Shown in pieces: positions 12,201 through 25,400 of a DNA stretch of 64,000 bases. The position numbers and the translations under genes are program-made. Source of the DNA: Dipylidium caninum (lineage: Eukaryota; Platyhelminthes; Cestoda; Cyclophyllidea; Dipylidiidae); contig QEYB01001497.1 in NCBI GenBank assembly GCA_017562135.1, positions 248,001 through 312,000 of the forward strand, read 5' to 3'. The first letter of the stretch is position 1; the number at the start of each line of letters is the position of its first letter. Below the pieces are notes generated by a model, which saw only the letters and a list, made by a program, of their open reading frames with translations, made no database searches and was not told the origin of the DNA.

Positions 12201-13701
12201 GGAAATGAATTCTGTGGTCCAACTCCGCCGCTAGCAGGAGTGCTAGTACCGCCTAAAGGGCCAACTCCTGATACGTTGGTGGAAATTGGAGAGTTCGGGA
12301 GCCATGGAGGCAATGGAGTGATACCAGAAGCACGGACATAGTTCGAACCAAAGATCCCCCCAGAGAGGTTCACCGGCGGAGCGGTCCCCATTGGTGTTGA
12401 GACCTTAGTATCTTTAGACCGCCATTGGGCTAGAGTCGTGTTGGCAGTGACAGTGGACGGATTGAAAAGGATGGCAGCTTGGAGTTGGTTGCCATTAGAT
12501 GGCGTCTGACGATTGTTCAGCCGGCGATTAGCAGTAGTCTGGTGCAAGACTAATCGAAAAGGGTGAACGCTATCCGAACTGGAAACGGAAGCAGCAAAGG
12601 TTGAACTTAGATCGAGACGAGAAAAGACCTAAAATACAACCAAAAACTCAATAGAACGACCTTTGGATAGTGTAGCTAAATATATACTAGTTAACATACC
12701 GGGAGACATGCAAACATGGGACTTTGAGGAATAGTCGATAAAAGACCAAACGATGAAGTTTCAGCAGTTGACGCTAAGTTGTCGTTGACAGCTATCTTTT
12801 TGCTTTTGATTTCATCCCGATTTTGTAGAGGAGCGGGGGGTGCAACTGTGTTCACAGGGAAACTCACAGGGGTAAAATTTCGTGAAAGATCATCGGGCAG
12901 GAGTGAATGAGTATTGGAAAAGTCTTGATTTGCAGCTGTACATTGGGAAATATAGGTGCTTTTTACAACTTGAGTAGTACCAAGTGGCGCATTTAGTTTC
13001 CCTGCATCACTTTCAAGTGACAAATCCATAACTTCCTTGACGGGACTGTTGGGATTCACATTTTCTCTACTCCCAACTTTATCTATCTCCGGTTTGACGT
13101 TAACATTCACATGGGATTTCGCCGCTGAAAGCGTCTGTCCAACGACCGTAAAGGTTGGTGTAAATAGACCGAGTGAAGAGCTTAATTTGAACACATCTTC
13201 GGGGTCAATAAATTCACTAATTGAGCACATATTTTCGAAAGCTGTCCACATAAAAGGATTAAGTTTGAGACATTCTCTGTAACATAGCTGAGCCTTCTGG
13301 GACTTGCTTTGCAATTTGTACACATCACCAAGAAGAAGGAATGCGTAACAAGCCTGTTCTCCAAAATCTACCATGCTTTCAATGAAAGATTTCGATGAAC
13401 ATTCGGACCCAAGAAGAGAGTTCTCAGCCTCATTCAACATATCACAATCAAAATAGCACTTGGATAAAAGGTAGCGTATTTTGGGGGAGGAGAAGCTACT
13501 TGAGTTGAGAAGACGAATAACCTGTTTAGGCCGATTCATCCGATAAAGACAGGTGGCAAGGAGATACAAGCTTTCTTCGTTTTTGGTTTCCGCATGAAGA
13601 CGTTCCGCAGCAAATAAGGCCTCTCTAAAGGCATGATTGTGTAGGGACACCCAAATGTGTGTCGAAATAGGGTCAGATATGACCCTTAATTCGTTTATCA
13701 T
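9280..13701 (-). CDS. CDC27: CDC27 / APC3, TPR subunit of the anaphase-promoting complex (complete)
   Basis: APC3 is a TPR scaffold of the APC/C ubiquitin ligase and docks the C-terminal IR tails of CDC20 and CDH1 to drive mitotic exit. There are three coding exons on the - strand, all joined in phase 0: 13701-12700 (334 codons), 12628-11006 (541) and 9969-9280 (229 plus stop), giving 1104 residues against about 824 in human. Residues 1 to about 170 match the N-terminal TPR dimerisation half (WVSLHNHAFREALFAAERL, YLLATCLYRM, LNPFMWTAFE). Residues about 170-600 are a Ser/Pro/Asn-rich linker. The C-terminal TPR superhelix spans about 608-925 (EPWTAAGNYYSLQ, DAYACTLLGHEYIS, YFMLGHAYQKVG, WAMELDPKG). 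A tail of about 180 residues is first Ala/Thr/Arg-rich and then acidic (EGEEETMEMGDD). The start is the ATG at 13701, whose distance to the first TPR fits the family. The longer linker and tail explain the extra length. Confidence 0.95.
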
Positions 13702-16700
13702 TTTTAACGGGAATATTCACACGCCTCGAACGCTCCCGAAGTCCCCATTGGTTGCCAGCCTAAAACTGAAAAATAAGTTTAAAAAATGCTTAAAAGCTTG
13801 CCCAGGGACCACTGCTGACCAAATAAAAGGGTTATGGTGCGAAGAAATTCTCGTATATTTGATTTGTATTCCAGATTTGTCCGCTACTGTAGGGTAAGTC
13901 AAAAACGTATTCATGGTGAAATCAAAGGAGGAAATTGGTTTGTGGCAACACTTTAACCACTACTTTGTGTAAACGTTACATTGCTTGTTTACTTTCTAAA
14001 GCCCGCAAATAAGTATTTTGGCAACTGAGGGAAGAGATATATCCGAACCTAATCATTTTTCAAAGGGTTAAATAAACTGGAGAAGTAGCATGCTTGCTTA
14101 TGGGCGGGACGTGCCACAACCTTGTACTCCTTTTGCAGTTCGTAAATCTGCATCGGCCATACAACTGAGTTAATTATGCATATGCACGGATCCCAAATGT
14201 AGAGGGGAATGGTACGGACGGTAAGCTGAAAGAAGGCAAAAAGACATAAAATGCGTTATTTCACTGGCATTTTGCATTCAGCATCATTACTAACTTACCG
14301 GTTGCTGTCAAAAGATTGGATGAGCGAACTGTAGCAAAGTGGACAATTTATACAAATAAAAATTTATACTATTTTTAATCGTAACCATTTACTATGTTTT
14401 ACTTTCAAATCTCAACCAACATTCTGTTGTGTATTAAAGTGTAAAAATTTGGACCTGATTTTAATCCAAACGCTTCTTTTCGTCAATTTTTGCTTTTAAT
14501 CTTCCCAGGTCATCCTTATCTCCTGTGTTTTATCCCCGGGGGCCCTGTTCCCCGGTATTTCATACGTGTCAAAGTACCCAACATGATTTGGCTGATGGTC
14601 CTGGTTCTACAACATATACATCATTATGCCCCACTCTGGAGTAAATCCTGTTGATAAAACAGCCCGTTTATTTGCAACCTTAATGGTACCATACTGCCTG
14701 TGTTATTAACTTTCAAAATCACTATTGACTGATATATGCACGACTAAACCGAGATTCTGTCACTACTATACTATGATTTTAACTTTTGGCCTGCCTCTTT
14801 TGTATTGGGTGAACAAACAGATATGATGCTGGAAGATATTGCCTCATACGCCACTCAATTACCATATCTGCATTGCAATGTATGTGAATACTAAACTAGG
14901 ATGTTTAACAGAGATTGTTTTCAGCAATCATTATACTTCCATTTTTAAGATTTAAATTATTTTCTTTCCCGTATATTTTCTTTCTGATGTCATCAACGCC
15001 GGTAATTCCTTTTATTTTTTCGGCCTTTCTCCCCAATTTTGTTGATGGACTTTTCCTGATGTCGTGCTGATTTTGGCTAATGAAACTTTTATGAGGCTGA
15101 TTTTGCTCAGGAGCCAAATTGTGTAACGTTACTATACGAAGACGGAAACCCCAATTTTGCGCAAATTTCAATAAGCACTAAGCCGTCGCACAGCATATGT
15201 AATTAACCGTCCACCAAGTACTTTTATACTGCTTAACTTCATCTCGCATTTACGGACGACCTGCCGTTGTGTTTCTTGTTTGCCTGTGCCTTTGTCGCCT
15301 TTTGAGCGGAATCCCTTTCGTCGACACACTACTCATATAAGTAGAGTACGGCACCTTTATATTTTGCTATCCCCTCTTTCCTATCCAAGTATGGATTTCG
15401 TAAATGCCGGTTTTTTCTCAATTGCAAACGTAAATGGCATTTTTCTTGCATGAAGAATAATTATCTAAAATCGACTTTTCGGTGGCGTAACAGTAAATTA
15501 GTACAAACTTTCACATTCCAACTGATAAAAAAATTTTAAGCAGATGCGCCATCTAATCAGCCCAATGGGACGGAGGATGCGACAATTCTACTTTCGTTGA
15601 CAATACGCCTTGACGAGAGCCAGTTTGATTCGCCTTCAAATTGACGTAAATCGCCTACACATCGGCCAGAAGCCCAACAGATTCTCCACTCCAGCTGCCT
15701 CTTATATACGTAATTTTAGCAATGTTGTGTCGCAATCTTGATATTGCAAAAGATTTATCGCTACTTGGCAGACAGGATGCACCCATTATGCACAGTGAAT
15801 GCACATTTCAAGTCAGCCTTACGGCTGCCAAATCAGTAATCTAGTTACATTTTGGGATGGGGAGAGAGCGAGAGAGAAGGAGACGCAACATCAAAGAGAA
15901 AATGGGCATCATTAATCACGTACCCTCGGTTGGACGACACAAATGGAAAGTCATTGAAAGGTCCCCCTGCCTTCCATACGTGATGGCAAGACCCGGTGGC
16001 ATTCTCATGGTAGAAAACAATGTGACGATTCCTCAGGTAATTCCACGGTTGTCTCTCTGTTTTCACACACAGGCTTCTGTAAATTCACTGTAAGCGGTAA
16101 GTTTTTAAGATACAAGTAGTAAAAGTAGGCAGACTGGCTTACCGAAACATCATATCTCAGTGTATTTTTCTGTCGCGTTTTTTCTACAAAAATTATTTCT
16201 ATTGTCCTACAGAGGTGGAAGGAGTGGATGGCTTATTAACTATGTGATTTGCGTAAAAGTTCCATAACACGGCGAAATTATGTCCGCATTCCTAAACTGC
16301 TTGATATTCTATGTGAAAGTGTAATCCAAGGGCCTAAGAAGATTGCATAAATGGCAGATGACTAGCTAGTCAAATGCCGGCCTTTAATCTCAAGAGAGAC
16401 GTCTTTTTTTTCCATCACAGGGTAGTCGTCCGGTCCCACAACATCCGCGTGTCGCTAGCTCGCACAGTCCACTGGGAAATTCTTTCATTGGAGGCCAGAG
16501 CAGACAACCTTTGCTGATGGCCCCAACGTCGGTCTGTGGATTTTCTTAATACCACCCGTAAATAATGCCTCTCGATGAGGTCAATTTTTCCTCAATTTGG
16601 GAAGTACGTGTTCGCGGTGGTGGGAAGCGAAGAGGAAAAGAGCTCTTAAGGCGCGACAGAACAGTCCGACGTCGGTGAAGCAGCCTCCTTCCAAGGCGGG

Positions 16701-18357
16701 TAGGAGTTTAGACCACTAGTTAATAACTTGACAGTGAAAAGGAGCTTTGCTAGTCAATTCGGCCGAACTTTATGCTATTTTTATGAAATAACATCTTCCT
16801 CCCACACTAACCGTGGCCAACCCAAATTTTCCCTGTGAATATAATTATTCGCCTGGGTCAGGTGGACTTAGAATTTATTTTCAAGCCTAAAAGACGGTCG
16901 AATGATTTCCGTGAATTTCAGAAAGCCTTTGGAACCCAATTTTTGGAAAGAGTTACGGTCGGTGCCCAGGTTGAAGGCCGAGTGAGGGATGAGGGCAAGG
17001 AAGGCGGTCGGTGGGAGAATGGAATGCGAGGTGAGAGGATCTTCTCTCTCCTATCCTTATTCAGCTCATCTTTGACCTTCGTTGAGCCTGTCGTAATGCG
17101 TGTGGATGCCCATAAATATAAAAATGCGACCTGGGTGGACTTCGAGAGTCGACGGAGGTGGGGAGATCGCCAAGGGGTGGAGGATGGGACCATGTAACCT
17201 CTTTGCCGAGAGCACAGTCAGGCGGTACACTTTAATCGAAGGGAGATTTATTGTAAACACACCCGCATCGCGGATGTGTGGGTGGCATTAGCCATTACTT
17301 TCCACTCGGTGACATTCAAAGACTCGCCTTTGCATTTTCGGTAATCTGACATTAGGTCTCCTCCCGTCCTCCCCGTCCTCTTCGGCAATCGTGGCCAGAG
17401 GGCAAAACTCTGAGTGTGTCAGGCGGGAAGAGGCGGTGAGTGGGGCATTCTCGGCTCTGAGGTGTCACCTTGACTCTCGGGGGGAGAGAAAGAGAAAAAA
17501 ACTTTCCCTCGTCTGACTGAGGGTTGAGGGGACTTTAACAACTCCCCCCCACCCCCCCCCCCCCCCGCGAACCACACTACCACCTTCCCACCCTGAAAGC
17601 CTCCCTAATTTTCAGTGACCTTAGAATTGGGACAGGTCTGATGCCATCACTCAAAGGGGATGGCAATGCGGCTGGGGACGAGGGCGAGGCAGGGTGACAG
17701 GGTCTGTGTCGTCTATGATCGATCGGTGGGTGATTTTATTCTAGGGTGCATCAGTGACACTGTGACAATCGATGGAGGAGAGTGTGGGAAAAGCAGCCCC
17801 ACCTCCACCGCCCCTCGGCGAGGAGGAGGAGGAGGAGGAAGTGGAGTATTTGCACCTCTTAGGACCTTGAAATTAGTGAATGAATTAGTCGGTAGAAACC
17901 GTGTCCAACTGACTAATAACTCGAAGAAAGCACAAAAAGTGTCTTTATTCCACGAAGTCGCAGGGATCTCGACCCACTTCTTACGGGCTGTTGAGCGGAT
18001 GACAAATTCCGCCTGTTGACCTACACCTTTTTGTTTAAACTCCTGCCTCTCAGGGCCTATCGCCTCTCTTCTGTGCCGATTAATCTTGTTTATTTCAAGA
18101 TGGTAAAGTAATTGCTCCGACCCCGAGACCGTCACGTCGAGATTTTATCCCTGGTCCTGCTAATGTGAGACCCGACTTAGAATGGAAGAGAGCGAGGGGA
18201 AGGGCGTTCAGGCACGAGTGCAACACCTCTGATGCATTCCACCCTTGGGGTGGGGAATATCCCAACCCCGTGACCAAAATGAATGCCGCCTTTCATTAGG
18301 AGAATGTTTTATGGTCACATCGTCCTTTCCACGACCCTAAAGCCGAGCGTCGACCCC
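13702..18357. other. Intergenic region upstream of CDC27
   Basis: The first 2 kb is AT-richer and should contain the CDC27 promoter, but I see no defined element. From about 16 kb the sequence becomes GC-rich and low-complexity, with a C homopolymer tract at 17543-17566. Open frames at 14905-15171 (-), 15857-16093 (+) and 16835-17197 (+) have no recognisable domain and no supporting splice pattern. Confidence 0.5.
17543..17566. repeat. Interrupted poly-C tract
   Basis: A run of about 24 bases is almost purely C, with one A. It could fold as i-motif/G-quadruplex DNA and its length is prone to assembly error. Confidence 0.85.
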
Positions 18358-19465
18358 TTCTTCCCTCATTTATGTCAACATCTTTGCCCAAATTGGCTGT
18401 TGTCAAAGTATTCGGAACAAAGAAGAGCTTACCGGTAGAGGACGTAGCTCAAGAAGGGGAGACAAGGGCTGAGACCTCTTCCTCTCCACAATGGCGGAAT
18501 ATTGCGACGTGGAGGATATCAGAAAAGTGGAGCAGTTAGCCTATCTCAGTCTCGAGGAAATTTTTAACTGACATGCTTTCGAGCTGCCGGAATAATGGAA
18601 AATGGATGGACTCGGACACTCGAGCAACCCGATCCCCAACTTCTCTTCGGGAGGCGTCAGAGCATGTGGTTTCTCCTCTCCTCATAGAGCAAAACAGTGG
18701 GGTTTCTGAGTGCCATGTAAGTTTTCGAAGGGCATCTTCAACGCTGCGACTTTCCTTGGCTGACGACTTGAGTTCTTCCGTGCTCTCTTTGTTGATTTAA
18801 TAATTATGTATGGCGGAGGTTGGAATTGGGGAATAAAAGTCTTGTGTTAGCATTAAACGCCCTGATTTCCACTCGTGGGAGACATTTTGACAACAGAAGA
18901 AGCCATCATCTTGACATCTTCCCTCATTTATGCCAACATCTCTGCCCAAATTGATTGTTGTCAAAATATTCTGAACTAAGAAGAGCATGGTGGAAGGGGG
19001 TGGAACTTAAGAAAGTGGGGCGATGGCTGAGACTTCTTCCTCTCCACAATGGTGGAATGTTGCGATCTGGAAGATATCACAAACGTGGAGTAGTTAGCTG
19101 AAGGAAATGATGTTTGACCTTATCTAAGTTATGGAACAAACACGGTTTGGCACGGATGAATTCTGACCCTTTAGCAACTCCGATCCCCATCTTCTCCTCA
19201 GGAGGCGTCTTTCCTCCCCTCGTGTATCCACGTATGTTTCCGAAGGACATCTTTTCATTGTCAGTGAACTCCGCGACATTCCCCCAGGCGTTTCCTCCTT
19301 GTTGACAAAGTAACTATCATGCGGAGGTGTTGAGTGGGGTAGGCCAGTATTTAATGCAGTATGAAGACAAAATGTTGTCTTGGGTTAGCATTAAACGCCA
19401 TGAATTCCACTAGTGTCACACATATGTGACGGCTGACTGCAAGACACGCCATCATCTTGACAATG
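18358..19465. repeat. Diverged tandem duplication, two copies of about 550 bp
   Basis: Copy 1 starts near 18361 (ttccctcatttatgtcaac) and copy 2 near 18919 (ttccctcatttatgccaac), an offset of about 558. Collinear matches continue: cttcctctccacaatgg (18480 against 19040), ccgatccccatcttctc-like blocks, cgaaggacatcttt-like blocks, gttagcattaaacgcc (18846 against 19384) and gccatcatcttgaca at both ends. Divergence is considerable, with indels, so the duplication is old. No coding frame is shared by the copies. Confidence 0.8.
19415..19430. promoter_or_regulatory. Recurring near-palindrome, reverse orientation
   Basis: GTCACACATATGTGAC is the exact reverse complement of the copies at 24498 and 36345. 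It lies inside copy 2 of the 18.4-19.5 kb tandem duplication; the matching place in copy 1 (near 18880) does not carry an intact motif. Confidence 0.5.
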
Positions 19466-22400
19466 ATGATAAACTCGCTTTTCATCGATTGACAGCCCTC
19501 CTCTGTGCTTGAGTTACGCACAAAGTCGTCCTTTACATGGTTTTTCCTCGATTTAGAGGCAAAATGGCATCTGTGGGTCTTTCCTCTCTCTCTCTCTCTC
19601 CTCTCCGCCGGCTGTTCAGCGCGTTGCGATGTTGCTGAACAAGCATTGCATTCACCTTCCGTCCTTCCTCCCTCCCTCACCGTTTCCACAGGGGCGGAAA
19701 CATGAAGAGGAACTGTGACCAACGAAAGCCCATCAAGTGCTTTAGCAGTAAATGTGGAGTGCTGACCCCAAGGCACTTCGTTCTGTTCACTCGACCGAAC
19801 AATATGAGGAGAAGAGGAGGAAGGTCGCGGGGCTGGGCGAAATATAAGCCTCGGGGGAGGAGGGAACGGGAGCGGGAGAGGGAGCCTGGACCATCGCACA
19901 TCATCCTCTTCGCCCCCGGCTTCTGCCCCCCCCCCCTCCCTTCCTTTGCGTCGTGCTATACCTTCCCTTCCGCGGTTGGTGTCCGATTCCACTATCATCG
20001 GTCTCCAGCCTAGCAACGACAAGCGAGCGGACCGTCGAATTTGGGACATAGTAAACACGGATACCGGGACTGGGACCGAATCGCGTTAACGCCTGAAGAG
20101 GAAGGATTACACAAAAAATCGGTCGGTTGGACTCTCCTCTCGCCTCAATTCTCCCCCATCGTCCTTGCGCTGAGGGAAGACTCTCCTCTAACACATGGAC
20201 TGCCCCTTTCAAGCAGTGAATACTCCATCCACTTCACCGATTCGCAAGCAAGACGATTGTTGATGTTATGGCCGCCTGAGAGGAGGGAATGGTGGCATTC
20301 AGTCCTCCTGAATTCAGTCCGACTGAATGGGCTGTCATGGACATTCCGTGGGTCATAAGTGAATTTACTGATGCTTCGCCTTCAAGTCGTGGATACACAG
20401 CCTCTTGTCGAACCACAGTCCGCTTCGCTTCAGTGTCAATTGGCATCATTTCTTTCTAAGACATGAATGTTCAACAAGTGGAAGGCAACGCGGACTTATC
20501 GGACTCTGGAGGAGGCAAACATCTCCGAAACTTCTCGGTTTATGGAAGGAGAGTCAACTGCGCCGGTGTCACCAGTCATGCGACGCTTCTCCTCTTCCTC
20601 TTTAGCCGCCTCTTATTCATCCTTCCTGTCCGCCTTTCCCGCCTCCTCCTCCTCCTCTCCTCCTTTTCCTCCTCCTCTCTCCCTCCTCCTTCCTCCTCCT
20701 CTTTCCTCCTCCTCCGTCCCTTGTCTTTCAAATCTTCCCTTATGTTATTTCCCCCCATCCGCTCAGAGACCCACCAAGGTGAGGCCTCTAAGACCGCCCC
20801 TGACAGGGCGCAAATCGACTCGCCCATGTGGACGTTCTTCGAAGGCCACGTAAAACCCCTAGATGATTTTCCCTCTTTGATTAGGGCATCTCGGTGGACA
20901 AGTTGCGGGCGAACCTACCCACAATCTACCAGCAAGCCATTAATCTCTTTGCCTCCGCTCTGACCACTGGACTCCCTTATATTTTGCCCTTAGAAACTTT
21001 GAATTTCCCCATCGACTAAAATCACCAAATGGGATGTTTCCCTGTTGGGTTTAAGGCCAACGTTGAATAGACTCCTCTTTCAAACTTACCGCCACCTTCA
21101 ACCGCGGGACTCGACAACATAACTGCTCCTCCGTGTGTCGGCACCCTCGCCCCGCCCCCCAACGCCTCCGTTTGCCCGCCCCTCTCGCCCCTCCCGCCCA
21201 CCTGCCTTCCTCAGGTCTCCACATGGTCGAATTTGGCATTGGAGGAATTTGCCCGATTCAGCGTGACGCCATCAGACCTCCCTCCCAGTTCCCCCCCCCC
21301 CTTTTTCCCTCCATCTACCTGGCCCTTTAACGGCAGTCATAAATAAAGTTCTCGTCGTTTTGGTAAATATAACAAAATGCCATTTTTTGTCCTAACCGTC
21401 GATAGATTTTTTGGGCTAATATAATTGCCATTATTGGCAACGACTTCTTGCCAGCATGAGAACACTTTGTGTATCCCCTTTTTCGAGAAAAAATACTTCA
21501 TCTTGTGATGCGAAAAGTTGAACAAGTGTTTGTTTGATATCTTCTTTATTGTCAAATGTTTTTGTCCTTAAAATGAAATGGGTGAGGACAAAAAAAGGAG
21601 TGATGGTCGGGGAGGGCGCAGAGTCCGGGGAAAACGGTGGATGCGACGGAATTTCCTCGCCGCCTTCTGCAATTTTGTCACGAATGGCCTGGCATAGCCA
21701 GAATGCAGTCTGGTCTCCTCCTCCTCCTCCTTCCTCCTCCTCCTTCCTCCTCTCGAACATCGCGGGCCTCTTCTCCTCGACTGGCCTCTTTAAACTCTCC
21801 ACTTGCTGACGCTGCTTCTCCGTTTCTGAGCTTTTCGTTCGGCTCTAAAGCGCGAACTGTCGAACGCCCCAGCCTGCACAGCACAAAATCTTCATGTTGA
21901 GAGACAAATTCGCTTTGGAGGCGGAGGCTGAGGCGGAGGGGTCGGGCTCTTCGCACTCGCAACATGCCTTCGTCCTTGCCACTGTCTCGTAGGTAATCCA
22001 CTTTCCATCCCCATTCCGCATCCGCTTCAAGAGGGGCTCGTTTCAGTTCCGAGCAAGCAGAGATGTGCCCGTGCAGACTCCGTGGTCCGAAGGCCTCTCG
22101 GCTCAGCCATGAGGCGTCTACCTCAAACACTTCCACATCATCATTCCTGTCTTCCGCATGCGATCCGAAATGGTTTGGTGAGTTGAAAGAAGCCTTTTTG
22201 ACAAGAGATGTGGTTCAGTGAGAAGGGGATGTCGCCCCATCGTGGTCTTGACGATCAAAGGTGGCAGGCCAGAACGTGACTCCTCAGGAAGGACGAAATC
22301 CTCAGATTCAATGTCTTCTAACCATCTTCTTCAGCATTTCCTATCGGAAAGTGCTCCTTCAACAAGCTAAACATCTTCAGTAACTCTCTGCATGCTTCTG

Positions 22401-25400
22401 CGGCACTTCTTTTTTGTTGAAATTTCTGACAAGAGACGCCGATGCAGTGGCGTATTAATTTTAATTACTCAAAAAACGGTGCGCCGCTTCACCCGTCAGA
22501 CTAACGTGAAAAAACTCTTTTAATTTGATGTTTTACCATCAACGGTAAGTGGCCATACGCAAATGAACGTGGATGCATTTTAAAAATTGTTGGCAGAGAA
22601 AGGACGAATCAACTTCTGTCTCCCAAATTTTTGAGGAGTGCCTCTGCCTCCACCCATCTTCTTCATGGTCCTTGCAGAGACTCAATTAATGGGGTTGGCG
22701 GGGAAGTCCAGGTTGCGTCAATTCCCGAGGTCTGCCAGTGGCACGCTTGTCCTTGTTTGTGGAAAACTCATATAAAAAATACGGTGATGCGTTCACCATA
22801 AATTTTAAAGGACCCGAGATTGACCCATTAATAACTGTGACAAACTTTATTTTTCTTAATTGGCTACTTCAATAAATGATAAAATTAGAGAGCCAAATAA
22901 GGGTCGTGGTACCCTTCGATTTGGAGGAGAAAGCCATGCTACTTGTGACAGACCCGGCCCGATCGGCTAGATTGGGTGCCGATTTATGCCCCTCGTCTCC
23001 CTGAATGAAGTTTGAAAGGAGGAGAGGAGGAGGAGAGAGGAGGAGGAAGGCACAAACTGGTCTAAAGAGGCCGTAGAATTCTGTTTGTTGCGGGATGCCA
23101 CGCAAGACCGTCTCAGGGGGGCAGCACCTACTGTCTTGCTCCCCCCCACCGGACGCGCGGCCTTGACTGGCTGTGCTTCTGCTCGCCGTTTCTCGCCTCC
23201 GTCAACGAGCAGGAGGGTGGAAGACTCCTTCTCCATTGGTCGTCTGTGCCCCTTTTGAAGTATTCCACTCGAGGGGAAAGGTCTCGGGTCTTCTGTCGCG
23301 TCCTCAGGTTGCCTCGGGGGTCCCGCAGAGTCGAGACCGGCGGTGGATCAACCAACCGCAGGCACTCAAAATGGGCGCGACGAGGAACCGCGGCCGACGT
23401 AGTGGCGTCCATTGCGTGTGGGCTAACTGAGACCGACAGTAGTCGCGATTAGCTCGCAGTACCGAGAGGTGCTCGTCTCCTCCTCCACCCGCCCCGACTA
23501 AAGCGTGCTTCACGGCCATCCCCGACTGGACATACAAGTTGGCGCTGCCGTCGCCTCCGCCTCGCCTCGGCCTCGCCTCGCCGTAGCTCGGGTCTGCCGC
23601 TGTCGAGCAGTGGCCAGCTCTTCGGGGACGGTCTGTTTTTTGAACACCGCGGTGAATACACGCAAGTGAGAGGTCGGCCGGACTTACCCCAATACACCGT
23701 GGAAGTTCTGTTCCAGCAAGAAAGTGTAGTAAAGGTTGTAACCTTGTCAAAAATGACAAACTTTCCCTCATTTGGGTGGGTTGAGTAGACAAAACGCTTG
23801 TCTTCCTCATTTCAAAACACGTGACCCTGGAAAGCGAGAAAAGAAGCAAAAGCGGTGCGGGTGCACAAAATTTCCCCAATGTCGAGGCTCCGGTCTATTC
23901 CACCCCCCTCCCCCGGAAGATGTGGCGATGGCCGGTAAACTCTCCCTCCTCCTCCTCCTCCTCCTCCTCCCTCCCTGAGTCCTCCCTGAGTCCTCCTCCT
24001 CCTAACTCTGCTGCTTTTTCCTGATTTTACTCCTTCTGCTTTTCCTCCTCCTCAACCACCCAAGCCATCCACGGATTTTAACGTGCTCCTATCCCGGTAA
24101 AACGCTACTCGCTTGTTAGTGAAGACTCTTCACCCCTCGCCTGCCGGCCCCTCACCCGCCAATAATTGCGGTGATTTGAACAAACCCCTTATGCAAATCG
24201 CCTGCGCGGAGTAAAACCTGTTGAAAAAGCGCCAAAAAACACAACCCTTGACTGAGTAAACAATGGAACTGACACAAGAGTGGTTGTAGTGGGGTGAGAA
24301 GGGGGCGGGGCGGAGGGGGAAAACTGACTGAAGGATAAACTCGTTAGTCGCCAGTAAAAAATTGCCTCCCACGGAAGTGACGTCTTATAGGTCCGAGATA
24401 ACAACCGGAAGCGCTTTTATTACGCCTTCTCGTCCACGGGGAACAAAAACATTCACCTACACACACGCACACACAACAGCCTTGGTAATGTCAGCGTGTC
24501 ACATATGTGTGACGGCCGGAAAATGTGAGCATAATTTACCTCTCGCATGGCCCCCGTCCCCGCGAGGGGGCATGCTTTGCGTTGTATTAGTCCAGTCACC
24601 GAGATGTCACAACCAAATGTGGCGTGGTCAGGCTCGGGTTTGCATTGTGCGTAGCATCAAATTTCAACCTTGATGGGTGCACTAAAGCGACAGGTTCGGT
24701 TGCAGTCATCCCAACCGTGTTCCCAACTGGTCTGAGGGTGTCTACAATTTTTGGCGGCTGTTACGTTTCGGTGCAATTGCGAGTGGGGCAAATTGTATTT
24801 GCGTCAAACTTGTGACCTCGAGGTGGGCCGATTGCAGTGGCGAAATTGGCGAAATCTCCCAAACAGTCAGCAGGCAGTCCTCTCCTCCTCCCTCCGCCCC
24901 ACCATCGCCTCGCCTTCTGGTGACACCGTCAGGACAGTTGAAGGTGAGGATGGCGTTGGCGAGCCTCTTCTCTCTTATCCCCGTCGTGCCTTTTTTGCGG
25001 AGGTGGGCGCTCAATAAAGCGGCGTTGACCGTTTTTTAGGACTTGTCAAAGTGGCCCAAAATAGCCGCTCCAGCAATCTTCCAGACGGGAAAGACTCCTT
25101 TCTTCCGCAGCATTCACGTCAGTTCATAGGAGCGAGGGATTTAAAAACCAAGTCTTGCCCGTCGATCGGCCACACTTTAAACGCTCTGGCGGGAAGGAAG
25201 AATCCAAATGTCAGGCAGTAGTGTGGAGAAGAAGAGGAGCCCTGCGGTTTCTAACACCTTAGACACGGCTAATTTACAAAACCGTGACAACAACGAGATA
25301 AAAGATGAAAAGTGACCCTCGGATGCGATTGGCCAACGTGCTGACGAAAAAAAAGTGGGGCTGAAACCCGTGCGGACGATACTCGTCACCCTCGACGCTC

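Noticed and set aside
19351..20058. 235-codon - strand frame
   Set aside because: Runs through low-complexity purine-rich sequence and the tandem duplication; composition is unlike a protein and no homology is recognised.
20463..20963. Overlapping Ser/Leu/Pro-rich frames
   Set aside because: They arise from a CTC/CCT tract at 20580-20745 that is open in several frames; there is no domain or splice support.
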